DNA of 45,753 nucleotides, taken from NCBI GenBank assembly GCA_027592035.1, contig JAQCIK010000017.1, forward strand, positions 1 to 45,753, in the 5' to 3' direction. Of the stretch, positions 27,101 through 36,100 are shown piece by piece (position 1 is the first letter of the stretch; the number at the start of each line of letters is the position of its first letter). The position numbers and the translations under genes are program-made. The notes below the pieces were generated by a model that did not search any database, was not told where the DNA came from, and saw only the letters and a list, made by a program, of their open reading frames with translations. Source of the DNA: Casp-actino8 sp001510455 (GTDB lineage: Bacteria; Actinomycetota; Acidimicrobiia; Acidimicrobiales; Ilumatobacteraceae).

Positions 27101-27974
27101 GTCCGTGCAATGCACTCGCGATCCAGTCCTGGTGCGCGATGAAGTTCAGAGGTTCAGGGAAACCTCCACCTCTCGCGAGGATGTTGGCGGTCGAGTGATA
27201 GAAGAGAGGGTCACCGCCGTCGGTTCGCGTGGGCGCAACGGTGAGCAGGGTCGTGAATCGCACGACGAAGGCGCCGGCGGCCACCACCGAGGCGCGTCGG
27301 GCGAAGCTCAGGGGTGTCACCGCGCAGTGCACCAGATGTCTCAGGATCAGCCGTCCGGCGGCGAGGACGAGGACAGCGATCGTCGTTGCGAGCACGACGC
27401 TCCAGACCGCCGTGGGAAGGATGGGCCCGACGTACGTCTGGATCTCGCCGCGATCGACGACGACACGTTCGACGTGTTGCCGTCCGATGACGTCGACGGC
27501 GGCGTCGCCGAAGAGAGGTCCGGCGATCGCGAGGGTGAGAGCGGCCGGCGTCGGTGACCCGAGACGAGGGAGTCGGCGTCCGCGTCGTTCGACGAGGGAG
27601 CCGCCGATGATTGCCACTGTTGCCATGGCGTAGAGAGGGCCGACCGATGCCCCGGGCCAGCCGCTTCCGAGACCGAACACAGCGAGCGACATCGGTGCCG
27701 TGGAGCCCTCCGGGTGGGCGCCGAGGATCACCGCAGCCACGGTCAGCCAGAGTCCGTAGGCGAGGGCGAGTCGATGAATCGTTCGCGGGACGCGTTCGGT
27801 GGCGAACCAAGCGAGTACCAACAGGGGAACGAGCCGGATGTGGATCACCCAATCGGGCCAGTCGTTGCGCAAAATGAGCAAACGTACGTAGGGGAGCGCG
27901 AGGGCCACGACGGCCGATGCGATCCACATCGGATGCTGGTTGCGGAAAAGGCGCGGGGTGGCTCGGTCGGTCAT
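24129..27974 (-). CDS. Giant membrane protein with two GT-C glycosyltransferase-like halves
   Basis: 1281 residues. Residues 1 to about 240 hold several membrane segments. A first GT-C/GT39-like module follows: TRTDGGDPLFYHSTANILA (about 251-269) has the acidic first-loop motif, followed by HGPLYPIVLSF, LWLVDGVLFPEGLMAL, LAALTRGEGLLL and PWTLRNLRSFDDFVPLS. A second starts near 666, with GSTMEEGFMLVFPERVLKGA near 700, then VDFLHLYGPGSLHVL, then several membrane segments and a C-terminal extracytoplasmic domain of about 190 residues with Cys pairs (QRCDEG, CTPTC). GT-C enzymes use polyprenyl-phosphate sugars outside the membrane. Sitting next to dprE1/dprE2 it is a candidate arabinosyl- or mannosyltransferase; donor and acceptor are unknown. 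Two domains may be fused here, or the N-half may be a regulatory scaffold. ATG 27974 with a TAGGAT box upstream. Confidence 0.85.
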   Translation of the reverse strand: MTDRATPRLFRNQHPMWIASAVVALALPYVRLLILRNDWPDWVIHIRLVPLLVLAWFATERVPRTIHRLALAYGLWLTVAAVILGAHPEGSTAPMSLAVFGLGSGWPGASVGPLYAMATVAIIGGSLVERRGRRLPRLGSPTPAALTLAIAGPLFGDAAVDVIGRQHVERVVVDRGEIQTYVGPILPTAVWSVVLATTIAVLVLAAGRLILRHLVHCAVTPLSFARRASVVAAGAFVVRFTTLLTVAPTRTDGGDPLFYHSTANILARGGGFPEPLNFIAHQDWIASALHGPLYPIVLSFSSRFGGSTYVDHKILSLIIGTAVVVVTMMVARRVAPPENADRVALVAGTLAAIYPNLWLVDGVLFPEGLMALCTLLVVYFAYRWRERPVVSWSIAMGAATALAALTRGEGLLLSVLVITPWILLRRDIAWRRRLVQLGAAAIACILVLAPWTLRNLRSFDDFVPLSTNGNELFVYANCDDTYSGSFLGFWQWDCQQRLRDQGVEPGGDEAAKALFWREVGLDYARENASQLPKVVTARVLRQWELFRPWQNADLAPVEGRNRNAARAGLVMYYGLVVGSTIGVVSLRRRGRPLLPLVAQFVSVTLTAAYAYGTTRFRVPAEPVLCILAAAGLVTIAPHVRRRWHRRPRSLDSPDETSDPSVAFVHGGRPRSVSWRGLTPWVVISGWIALALPALYRAVGSTMEEGFMLVFPERVLKGAIANVDFLHLYGPGSLHVLSLWYRIFDVSLVSERTFGLIQHLLVITGLFALTRPWGRVVATSVAIVSTLFVLTPIGLQALAWSGAVGFGVWSIVFARRAHELDHARWSFVASGVLTGLALSFRPDLVLALGLAHGWMWWRGRRVRLRPWLAGLALGCVSYVVHLVQAGPGAMWRGTFVEPVLELRGGRALPRPPSWDHLDGALQVIGEKFAPWWGLPALGTPKQLVVWFFLLPVVTIFVVVVARYVTPRASRSAVNGARRADTLMAAGLFGLGLLPQAFQRPDSAHFNWVSCISFPLLVVAFADIARLRLPRSTRRTRSSVSVALVVAGIVVLIPAFTARTYLGLVTDSVRGDLSPLTVERDGRRFHLGDYRPWLASVEVTADLDRWSVPGERLLVGPVDLRQTAYSDAFFYYLFPELEPATYFIEMDPGLANREGSRLADDVASADWLVLTRFWSQWIEPNDSIVFGSDVPNQIVERDFCLRGSYQVDLARIYQRCDEGDGIGPYDPPYDGTVDYAVEVRTPVPPRPDGTCTPTCNGEPAPAGEGFNPAAVAAISDAARAVAP

Positions 27975-28001
27975 GGTGGAGGCGCTGGACGGCCTCGAAC
28001 G

Positions 28002-28007
28002 ATCCTA
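28002..28007 (-). promoter_or_regulatory. Possible -10 box for the giant GT-C gene
   Basis: TAGGAT on the minus strand, 27 bp before ATG 27974, in the 86-bp divergent gap with the gene at 28061. This one would leave a leader of about 20 nt. Confidence 0.35.
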
Positions 28008-28047
28008 GATTCGAGCACTCCGGCGGTCGGGACTCTCGGAGGTTTGG

Positions 28048-28053
28048 TACCGT
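28048..28053 (+). promoter_or_regulatory. TANNNT -10 box for leaderless gene at 28061
   Basis: TACCGT, 7 bp before GTG 28061; no Shine-Dalgarno between. Confidence 0.5.
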
Positions 28054-28060
28054 CGCCCAG

Positions 28061-28708
28061 GTGACGACCGGAGGACCGAAGGCCACCCGAGCCTCCGGAC
28101 CATTTCGGAGGTTGGCCGACCTGACGAAGCGTCATCGCCTGAGCAGGGCGGCAATCTGGTGGATCGCCGGAGTGTCGATCACCGGTGCGGTGTGGTGGTG
28201 GCCCGCGGTCGCCAGTCGACCCGACGACATCGACGTGGAACTCGTGATCGGCGAAGGTCTCGCGGTCGCCGATCAGTCGATCGAGAGACGACTTCGAGAG
28301 GAGGGTTTCCGTGTGTCCCGCCCGCCCCGACCACTCGACTGGTGTTCGGTCCCCGACCTCGTCGACTCCCTCTCGCCCGAGAGCACGCAGCTCGTCATCT
28401 GGGCCGAGGTGACCACTCGGTGCGATCTGGACGCCGTGGTGGAGCAGGTCGTCGACCGGGCTCGAGATCGTCGGCTGATCGTCGTTCGGCTCCCCACTGA
28501 TAGCGCGGCTCTCGAATCGGCTCTGGCCGGTCAGAACGTCGTCACGGTCGACACCCGCCGCCTTCTCGGCGAACCGGGGCAGACGATGGAGTGCGTTTGG
28601 TGGGAGGACTGTCCGGCGAACGGGACGATCGACCCCTGGATCGACGGACGACTCGGTCCGGTCGGAGGCGAACGGGTGGCGCGCATGATCGTGACGGCGT
28701 CGTCGTGA
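28061..28708 (+). CDS. Membrane-anchored protein, possibly a degenerate SGNH-like fold
   Basis: 215 residues. A basic N-terminus and one membrane segment (AAIWWIAGVSITGAVWWWPA) are followed by an extracytoplasmic domain with IDVELVIGEGLAVADQSIER, ESTQLVIWAEVTTRC, RRLIVVRLPTD and CVWWEDC...DPWIDGRLGPVGGERVARMI. The strand-helix spacing and the C-terminal 'D...GRL.P.G..R.A.MI' resemble SGNH/GDSL domains attached to acyltransferases. However, the GDS serine block reads GEG and the final D-x-x-H histidine is absent, so no esterase activity is expected. I do not recognise a named family. Start GTG 28061 is chosen for the -10 box; the frame is open further upstream. GT4 follows 16 bp later. Confidence 0.6.
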   Translation: MTTGGPKATRASGPFRRLADLTKRHRLSRAAIWWIAGVSITGAVWWWPAVASRPDDIDVELVIGEGLAVADQSIERRLREEGFRVSRPPRPLDWCSVPDLVDSLSPESTQLVIWAEVTTRCDLDAVVEQVVDRARDRRLIVVRLPTDSAALESALAGQNVVTVDTRRLLGEPGQTMECVWWEDCPANGTIDPWIDGRLGPVGGERVARMIVTASS

Positions 28709-28724
28709 GCGGCAGAGGGTCCTC

Positions 28725-29921
28725 ATGAGCGACGCGATGAATCTCGCACGAGGGAATGCCGACGAGCACCTCGATGTCGGGTCGATGGCCACCGCCATGA
28801 TCGAACGCGGAGTGCGTCGTGTTCACGTGCTGGCGTGGAGAGATCTCGACGACAAGGACGCCGGAGGGTCCGAGGTCCACGCCGATGAATTCATGTCGCG
28901 ATGGGCGGCCGCTGGTCTCGACGTCGTTCATCGCACGTCAGCGGCCGTCGAACGACCGGCCGTCGATCGACGTCATGGATACTCGGTGATTCGGCGGGGC
29001 GGGAGGATGTCGGTCTTCCCGCGCACGATGGCGGCCGAAGTGCTCCGCACGATGGGCCGATACGACGCCGTCGTCGAGATCTGGAACGGTGTGCCGTGGT
29101 TGTCGCCACTGTGGTGTCGACGTCCACGAGTGCTGATCCTTCATCACGTGCACGGGCCGATGTGGGACCAGATGTTCCCACGTCCGCTCGCAGCGATCGG
29201 TCGACGTTTGGAGGCATCGTGGGCTCCACCGTTGTATCGACGCACTCCGACCATCACGACGTCGGAGGACACTCGGCGTGAGCTCCTCGAACTCGGCTGG
29301 CGGCCCGAACTCGTTCACACCGGACCCGTCGGCGTCGACGACTTCTTCTCGCCGTCGGAGACGGTGAGAAAGACGACGCAGCCGTCGGTTCTCGCCGTCG
29401 GTCGACAGGCTCCCGTGAAGCGATTCGATCTCCTTCTCGATCAGATGCACGTCGTGCGCCGATCCGTTCCGGACGCGACTCTGACGTTGGTGGGTGACGG
29501 TCCTCTCCACGAGCGGCTTCGTTCCTGGGTGACCGAACACGACGCGTCACGGTGGGTCACCTTTGCGGGTCGAGTGTCTCGTGACGAGCTTCGAGATCTC
29601 TATCGACGATCGTGGATCGTGGCGAGTGCCTCCTTGGCCGAGGGATGGGGCCTCGCCCTCACCGAAGCCGCTGGTTGTGGAACGCCGGCGGCCGCAACCG
29701 ACATTTTCGGGCACCGATGTTCGGTGCTCGACGGACGCACAGGACTTCTGTCGCCGGTCGAGACGTTGTCGGACTCGATCGTGCGGTTGTTGACCGATCA
29801 CGAACTCCGTCGCTCGTTGGCCGACACCGGAGTGCAACGTGCCCGTCAGTTGTCGTGGGACGTGTTGGCGGCCGATGTGTTGCGCCCCTTGTACCTCCAG
29901 GCTCGTGCAGGTGGCCGGTGA
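28725..29921 (+). CDS. Glycosyltransferase family 4 protein
   Basis: 398 residues, GT-B fold. The donor-binding C-terminal half has VLAVGRQAPVKRFDLLLDQM, TLVGDGPLHERLRSW and the E-x7-E motif in ASLAEGWGLALTEAAGCGTP. The N-terminal half has DAGGSEVHADEFMSRWAAAG, the acceptor-side pattern of GT4 enzymes. No membrane segment is visible, so it acts on the cytoplasmic face with a nucleotide-sugar donor. The acceptor and sugar are unknown. An AGAGGG ribosome binding site precedes ATG 28725; an internal ATG (28786) is an alternative start. The stop overlaps the next gene by 4 bp (GTGA). Confidence 0.88.
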   Translation: MSDAMNLARGNADEHLDVGSMATAMIERGVRRVHVLAWRDLDDKDAGGSEVHADEFMSRWAAAGLDVVHRTSAAVERPAVDRRHGYSVIRRGGRMSVFPRTMAAEVLRTMGRYDAVVEIWNGVPWLSPLWCRRPRVLILHHVHGPMWDQMFPRPLAAIGRRLEASWAPPLYRRTPTITTSEDTRRELLELGWRPELVHTGPVGVDDFFSPSETVRKTTQPSVLAVGRQAPVKRFDLLLDQMHVVRRSVPDATLTLVGDGPLHERLRSWVTEHDASRWVTFAGRVSRDELRDLYRRSWIVASASLAEGWGLALTEAAGCGTPAAATDIFGHRCSVLDGRTGLLSPVETLSDSIVRLLTDHELRRSLADTGVQRARQLSWDVLAADVLRPLYLQARAGGR

Positions 29922-31711
29922 GTGCCAGGACCGAGGATCTCGTGACGACGGCTACGTGGCCATCGCGCGTTCGGTGGCTCCTGGTCGCGATGTCGGTGGT
30001 GGCACCTTTCCTCGTCGCTCTGGTGGTCGTCTGGTCGAAGGGTCGGTGGTATCCGGCCGGTGACATGGCCCAGGCCGAACTCCACATGCGCGGTTTCTTT
30101 GGAAATCCCCCCTTGGTCGGTGCGGCCGGTCGAATCATCGACGACACCGGCTTCCAGGGTTCGCACCCGGGTCCGAGCCTGTGGTTCGCCATGTTGCCGG
30201 TGTACCTGATCGGTGGTCGAACGAGTGCGGGATTGATGGCGGCCGTCGTGTCGGTTCACCTCGTGTCGGCGGCGGCTGCCGTGTGGTTGGCTCGACGTCG
30301 TTTCGGTTGGTCGGGTGTGACGGTCGTGGCTCTCGTCGTGCTGTTCTTCGTGCGTTCGTCGGGACCCGACCTGATCGTCGAGCCGTGGAATCCTTGGCTC
30401 GCTCTGCTGCCCTTTTTGGTGTTCGTATTGGTCGTGAACGAGGTGATCCATCACCAGGGTTCATGGCGATGGGTCGTGGCGGCCGTGGTGGTGGGCAGTC
30501 ACTGCGTGCAGTGTCATGCCGGGTACGCGCTCGTCGTCGGTCTTGCCTTCGTCGCCGTACTCGTGGCACTGATTCGTCGTCGGGATCCAGCAGGTGTCGG
30601 GGCGGGATTCGCTGGTCTCGGAGTCATGTGGTTGCTCCCTCTCGTCGATCAGATCCGTCGTGAACCCGGGAACATCGAAATTCTCCTGCAGCACTTCGGG
30701 TCACCCGATGAGCCGACGATCGCTCTCGGAGATGCGATTCGCATCGTGGCGACCCAGTTCAACGTGATCGGGCCCTGGTTGACCGGCTCTGGAGTCTCGG
30801 TTCCGGCCGAGACCTGGGCTCGCTGGCCGGGATTCGTCGTCTTCGTGACCCTGGTGGGGATGGCACGACGGAGAGCGGTGAAGACGGGTGATCGCGACGT
30901 GGGTGCCCTTCTCGTGACTCTGATCGGTGCGAGCGTCGTCGCCGCACTGTCGATTCTGAGGATTTTCGGGTCGTATCTCGATTACACGATCCGGTGGGTG
31001 TGGATCCTGAGCGGATTGATGGTGATCGTGTCGATACTCGGCCTCGTTCGGTCGTCGAGGGTGCGGACGTCGCGTCGTCTGTCCAATGGGATCGTGTGGA
31101 CGGGCCTCGTTACGGCGGTGGCGATCTTCGCGAGTGTGTCGGTCGGACTCGACGCCCGGATGCCCGGCGCCGTCGATTCGCGGGTGGTCGAAGCCGTCGT
31201 ACCTCAGGTCGAACCCTTCATCGGTGACGACACGGTGCTCGTCCACCTGTGGGATCCGTACACCCTCGATGCAACTGGTTTCGGAACCGTGCTCGAACTC
31301 GAACGTCGTGGACACTCGTTACGCGTCGATCCGTCCTACGCGGCGGCCGCGCTTCCTCACCGAACGGCAACTCCGGGTGAGGTCGACCAGGTCTGGTGGT
31401 TCGTGGTCGGACCGATCGACGATTCAGCTCTCGACCGACCTGGAGTCGAACGCATCGCCCATGTCGACCCACGCTCGTCGGCCGACGAGGAGGAAGCCGA
31501 ACGGCTCCTCGCCGAGATCGAGCGACGTCTCGTGGAATCGGGACGCGAGGAGTTGGCCGAGCAGAAGAATCCGGCCGGCGCTGCCGTTCTCTTCGCGTTC
31601 CCACCCATCGAACCCGACATCGTCGATCTGTTGACCGAGTACTACCGACTCGGTCAGCCGGTGAGCGTTCTGATCCTTCCCGAAGGTCTCGACCCCGACT
31701 CGCTAAGGTGA
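29918..31711 (+). CDS. Multi-pass membrane protein, GT-C-like
   Basis: 597 residues from GTG 29918 (overlapping the GT4 stop; GTG 29942 is a second candidate). About ten to twelve hydrophobic segments span residues 15-430, and the last about 200 residues are a soluble extracytoplasmic domain. After the first membrane helix the loop reads WYPAGDMAQAELHMRGFFGN and then GFQGSHPGPSLWFAMLPVYL. An acidic first-loop motif followed by an 'HPGP/HPP' segment is typical of GT-C enzymes (GT39-type). No named family is recognised with certainty. Co-translation with a GT4 and the downstream polyprenol-phosphate-mannose synthase suggest a surface-glycan polymerising or transferring role; this is inference. 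Confidence 0.72.
   Translation: MSARTEDLVTTATWPSRVRWLLVAMSVVAPFLVALVVVWSKGRWYPAGDMAQAELHMRGFFGNPPLVGAAGRIIDDTGFQGSHPGPSLWFAMLPVYLIGGRTSAGLMAAVVSVHLVSAAAAVWLARRRFGWSGVTVVALVVLFFVRSSGPDLIVEPWNPWLALLPFLVFVLVVNEVIHHQGSWRWVVAAVVVGSHCVQCHAGYALVVGLAFVAVLVALIRRRDPAGVGAGFAGLGVMWLLPLVDQIRREPGNIEILLQHFGSPDEPTIALGDAIRIVATQFNVIGPWLTGSGVSVPAETWARWPGFVVFVTLVGMARRRAVKTGDRDVGALLVTLIGASVVAALSILRIFGSYLDYTIRWVWILSGLMVIVSILGLVRSSRVRTSRRLSNGIVWTGLVTAVAIFASVSVGLDARMPGAVDSRVVEAVVPQVEPFIGDDTVLVHLWDPYTLDATGFGTVLELERRGHSLRVDPSYAAAALPHRTATPGEVDQVWWFVVGPIDDSALDRPGVERIAHVDPRSSADEEEAERLLAEIERRLVESGREELAEQKNPAGAAVLFAFPPIEPDIVDLLTEYYRLGQPVSVLILPEGLDPDSLR
31704..31709 (+). promoter_or_regulatory. TANNNT -10 box before the polyprenol-phosphate-mannose synthase gene
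   Basis: TAAGGT, 8 bp before GTG 31718, overlapping the stop of the preceding gene. The same hexamer precedes the HAD-IB gene. Confidence 0.45.
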
Positions 31712-31717
31712 CCCCTC

Positions 31718-32452
31718 GTGCCCGTGGCCGTGGTCCTTCCCACCTACAACGAAGCCGAGAACATCGAGCGGCTCCTCCGGGAGTTGCGCTCGTTGCTTCC
31801 CGAGGCTCGGTTGATGGTCGTCGATGACGCCAGTCCCGACGGAACCGGACGGCTCGCCGAGAACTGCGCAGCCGAACTCGGGTCGATCGACGTGGTGCAT
31901 CGCGAGAAGAAGGACGGACTCGGCAACGCGTACCGATTCGGGTTTCGTCGGGTCATCGAAGAGGGTTTCGATGTCGTCGTCACCATGGACTCCGACTTCT
32001 CTCACGATCCGGCCACGATCCCTCGGATGCTCGACGCGATCGAACGGGGGGCCGATCTGGTGGTCGGATCGCGTTATGTTCCCGGCGGAGGAACGCAGGA
32101 CTGGCCACTTCATCGGCGTCTGCTGTCTCGGTGGGGAAACGTCTACACCGGCTGGATCCTCGACATCGGTGTTCGGGACTGCACGTCGGGTTTCCGGGCC
32201 TATCGGACGTCGGCACTGGCTGCGATCGAACCCGACACGACCCGCGCCGACGGCTACGCCTTCCTCACCGAGCTGGTGGTGAGGCTGTCGCGACGAGGGG
32301 CTGACGTGGTCGAAGTGCCGATCGTGTTCGTCGATCGACGCTTCGGAACGTCGAAGATGTCGACGCGGATCATCGTGGAGTCGATGTTGCTCGTGACGCG
32401 TTGGGGGCTCGGCCACCGCTGGCACCGGCTCACCGGGCGAGTCGGGTCCTGA
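31718..32452 (+). CDS. Polyprenol monophosphomannose synthase (DPM1/Ppm1-type GT2)
   Basis: 244 residues. VVLPTYNEAENIERLLRELR, LMVVDDASPDGTGRLAE, the DxD-type TMDSDFSHDPATIPRML, VVGSRYVPGG, TSGFRAYR and YAFLTELVVRLSRRGADVVE match dolichol-/polyprenol-phosphate-mannose synthases. No membrane domain is attached, as in the catalytic domain of mycobacterial Ppm1. It makes polyprenyl-phosphate-mannose from GDP-mannose, the donor for GT-C mannosyltransferases such as the PIG-V-like protein at 37225. Its 3' end overlaps the convergent GT2 gene by 23 bp. Confidence 0.92.
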   Translation: MPVAVVLPTYNEAENIERLLRELRSLLPEARLMVVDDASPDGTGRLAENCAAELGSIDVVHREKKDGLGNAYRFGFRRVIEEGFDVVVTMDSDFSHDPATIPRMLDAIERGADLVVGSRYVPGGGTQDWPLHRRLLSRWGNVYTGWILDIGVRDCTSGFRAYRTSALAAIEPDTTRADGYAFLTELVVRLSRRGADVVEVPIVFVDRRFGTSKMSTRIIVESMLLVTRWGLGHRWHRLTGRVGS

Positions 32453-33152
32453 CGGCGTCACCGAGCGCCGAGTAGCGCACGATGCAATAGACGGCTCGTA
32501 CGCCGTCACGCCAGCCGATCTTCTTGCCTTCGGCGTAGGTGCGCCCGGAGTAGGAGATTCCGACCTCGTAGATCCGGAACTTGCCGCGTGCGAGTTTGGC
32601 CGTGATCTCGGGTTCGAATCCGAAGCGATCTTCTTCGATCGCGATGCTCTGGATCACGGGACGACGGAAGCACTTGTAGCACGTCTCCATGTCGGTGAGA
32701 TTGAGATCGGTGAACATGTTCGAGAGCAGAGTGAGGAATCGGTTGCCCATCGAGTGCCAGAAGTACAACACGCGATGGGGCCGTCCGGAGAGGAATCGGG
32801 AGCCGAAGACCACATCGGCACGATCGTCGAGCAGTGGTTCGAGGAGGACTCCGTACTCGGACGGGTCGTACTCGAGGTCGGCGTCCTGGACCACCACGAA
32901 GTCGGCCGTGGCTCGGGCGAATCCGGTACGAAGGGCCGCGCCCTTGCCTTGGTTGCGCTCGTGGAGAACCACGGTCACTCGTGGATCGGAGACCCCTGCG
33001 AGAACATCACGGGATCCGTCGGACGAGCCGTCGTCGACGACGACGACCTCGGCGACCCATGGCGACGACAACACCTGATCGATCAAGGTCGCGATCGTGG
33101 TCTCTTCGTTGAAACACGGAACGACCACCGACAGGCACGGCTGTGGTTTCAC
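32430..33152 (-). CDS. Glycosyltransferase family 2 protein
   Basis: 240 residues. SVVVPCFNEETTIATLIDQV, VVVDDGSSDGSRDVL, NQGKGAALRTGFARATAD, VVQDADLEYDPSEYG and FGSRFLSG form the GT-A core. MGNRFLTLLSNMFTDLNLTD followed by METCYKCFRR is the signature of a large bacterial branch resembling dolichyl-phosphate glucosyl/mannosyltransferases. No membrane segments. The product (a polyprenyl-phosphate hexose) is inferred. The GTG start overlaps the aftD-like stop (GTGA), so it is last in the minus-strand operon 38460-32430; a TAGCCT box 9 bp upstream may add an internal promoter. Confidence 0.88.
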   Translation of the reverse strand: MKPQPCLSVVVPCFNEETTIATLIDQVLSSPWVAEVVVVDDGSSDGSRDVLAGVSDPRVTVVLHERNQGKGAALRTGFARATADFVVVQDADLEYDPSEYGVLLEPLLDDRADVVFGSRFLSGRPHRVLYFWHSMGNRFLTLLSNMFTDLNLTDMETCYKCFRRPVIQSIAIEEDRFGFEPEITAKLARGKFRIYEVGISYSGRTYAEGKKIGWRDGVRAVYCIVRYSALGDAVRTRLAR

Positions 33153-36100
33153 GATCGTCGAAGGCTATCGCGGGCCAGCGAAAGACCGAGACCCCACAGG
33201 ACGACACCGGCGAGGGCGGGGCGATGGGCTCGGGCGAAAACGCTCGGCCAACCGAAACTCGGTTCGGCCCCCGTTCGTATCTGCTGTGCGAGGACGAAGA
33301 GCAGACCGAGTGCGACAAGAGCGAACCCGGTTGTGAGAAGGGCTCGATCGACGTGAGGGCGCGTGGTCGGGGCGACGGCTGCGACCGCTCCGATGGCGAG
33401 TGGAAGGACGCCCCAGAAGGGGGCCACCGACACGGCGATCACAAGAGCCGATCCGACGAGGACGAGAAGCTGCCGTCGAAACATGGTGTCACTGCGGTAC
33501 GGCTCGACGAACGAAGGGGGACGAGCGACCTCGGCGTCTCGTCGCGTGAAAACCAGCACGAGCAACGCAGAGAGAACCGTGAGTCCGGTGAGAACGAGAC
33601 CGAACCACATGAGACGCTGCGGTGTCCACGTCGTCGTGAAGCCGGAAACCGAATCGGAAGGAGAGAGCACCCAGACGTTGCGACCGGACGCCGACGGGAG
33701 TGGATCGCCCGACCAGCCGACGTTCCAGCCGTCGAATCCCTCGATGACGCACGTCGACCCACAGGTGGGAGTGGCGAAGGTTCGTGACGCGCGCGAAACG
33801 TCGACGTCGACTGGCACGGCACCGGACGAATTCGCAGGCGTCGTCGAACGGAGAACCACCCGGTCGATGGCGAGGCCGGTGTCGAGTTCGGACGTCGTCT
33901 CGAGTCGATGGGAACCGACGGCGAGATCGACCACGTCGCCACACGATTCGATGTCGAGCGGGGCGCCCTCGAGCAACCGATCGACCCGTCCGCCGAGTCG
34001 AACGGGCACCGCACGGCCGTCGAGTCGGACGAGATCGTCACGGCAGGGAGTCGTCCAGACGACGTCGAGTCGCAGTGGTGTCGCACCGACGATCTCGGAG
34101 ACGCCGACCGGTTGCCGGATCGTTCGGCCGGTTCGTCGATCGATCGACTCGAGCCGTTCGTAGTCGACGATGGAGATCGTGAGGAGATTGTTGGCACCGG
34201 AAGGGTCTCGGGTGGGATCGAACCGAAACGTGCCGTCACCGTCGACATCGACACTCTCGGTAGGGCCGTCAGCCGCCGAGATCTCGACCCGCGAGATGCG
34301 CGGTGATTTAGAAGGTTGGACGATGGAGAGCGTGTCGGTCGTGGCGGGGACCTCGACCACCAGTGTCGGCCGGTCGTCGCCGAGGGGCGACCACCACGAT
34401 GTCGCCGTGTCTCCGTCGACGGCACTCCATGAGAACCAGGCGCGGTGGCCGGCGAGATGTTCCGACCGGATTCGATCGATTCCGAGCAGATCCGAGATCA
34501 GCTGTGTCGATGCGCGTGTCGAGAGACGGGCCTCGAACGACAGTGATGCCGTGAACTCGCCAGTGGTGGAGAAGTTGCGAACCAATCGGCGCTCCGGATC
34601 GTCGCGCCAGTGGTCGATTGGGTCGGCGGTGAGTCGGGTGAACACGAAGGCATCGACCGACTCGCTGTCGAGCGGTGCGATCTCGACGACCTCGGGTCGA
34701 CGGAGTTCTTCGGGCAGCACTTCGAAGAATCCGATCGGGGCCCCCTCGTTCGTGGACGACCCACTGCGAGCGGTCACGTCGGCAATGCGCACGTCGACCG
34801 AGCGGCCCGCGTCGGCGAGAACGATCGTGGCATCGTCGTCGATCTCGTGGCGCACCCATGTGCCGTCGTCGACCCGCACATCGACGGCCGACACGACTCG
34901 TTCGGAGTCGTCGGTTCTCGTGAGGTGCAGCGACGACAGGGGGTCGACACTCGTGATGGTGAGGATCTCACCACGGGGGTCGCGTCCGTCTCCGACGCGC
35001 CAAGCCGTGGAGAGGTCACCGTCGAGAGCCATGGACGGGCGGTACTCGGGCCAGTAGGACAGGTCGGTGCCGTACGCAGTGCTGACGGCTTCCACGTTCT
35101 CGGGTCGAATCGTCACCTCGCCCGGGGTGTCGACCGTGTCGACGAGACGTTGGTCGAAGACGTCGTCGGTGGTGATGACGCCGGTCGACGGTTCGGTCGC
35201 ACCCCAGACCTCCTGGGAGCTTCTCCAATGGTGGGCCCGTCGACGTGCGCCGTCGGTGACGATCACGTTCGTCGGTACGAGCGAGGTCTCGGATTCAGGA
35301 TCGAACGTCGCCACGTCGAGAACGACGTCGTGGCCGTCGACGAGGCCGACCGACGCGGCATCGAGCAGTCCCGTACCTCCACCTCGGATCCATGTGGGTG
35401 ACTCACTCGATCGCGCGGGAGAGGAGGGCTCGTCGACCGACCAGAGAGTGATCTCGGGTAACGCGCGGGTCGGGGCGAGGATGCGATCGATCGACCAGAA
35501 GCGATCGGCGACGTTGGTGGACGGAGATCCGAAGTCGGCGAGGCGAGTGAGACCGCTCGGGGACTCGCCGAGTTCGCGGAGGAACCGCTCGGGTCGAACG
35601 GTTCCGAATCTCTCGTATTCCACCGAGTTCACGATCATCACGGTGTCGGCACCGAGCAGGCGAGCCATCGGGGCGATGGCGTCGGGATCGAGGCGGGATT
35701 CCTGCGCAGCATCATCGAGGGCATAGAGAGTGTCCATGTAGGGAGCACTCCCGAGAGGGAGCCAATCGCGACTCACGACTCGCTTGTCGGTGAGCGAGGG
35801 CAGGATCGGATCGACGGGGTAGCCCCAGCGATAGGCCGCTGATTCGACGCCTGGTAGCACGAGTACCGCGCCGTCGAAACCCAATCGGAGTCGCTGATCG
35901 AGGAGTCGCGCCGCATTCGACCACGCGCTCGGAACGTTCTCGGGACGGTCGACGACCGGATCGACCAAGCGGCCCGTCATCAACGACGGGAGGTTGATGA
36001 TTGCGAGGGCACATACGGCGATCGGAATCATCACTCCTTGGCGATCGCTCGTGGAGCGCGCCTCGACACGATGGCGTAAGCGTTCGCTCAGTGCACCGGC

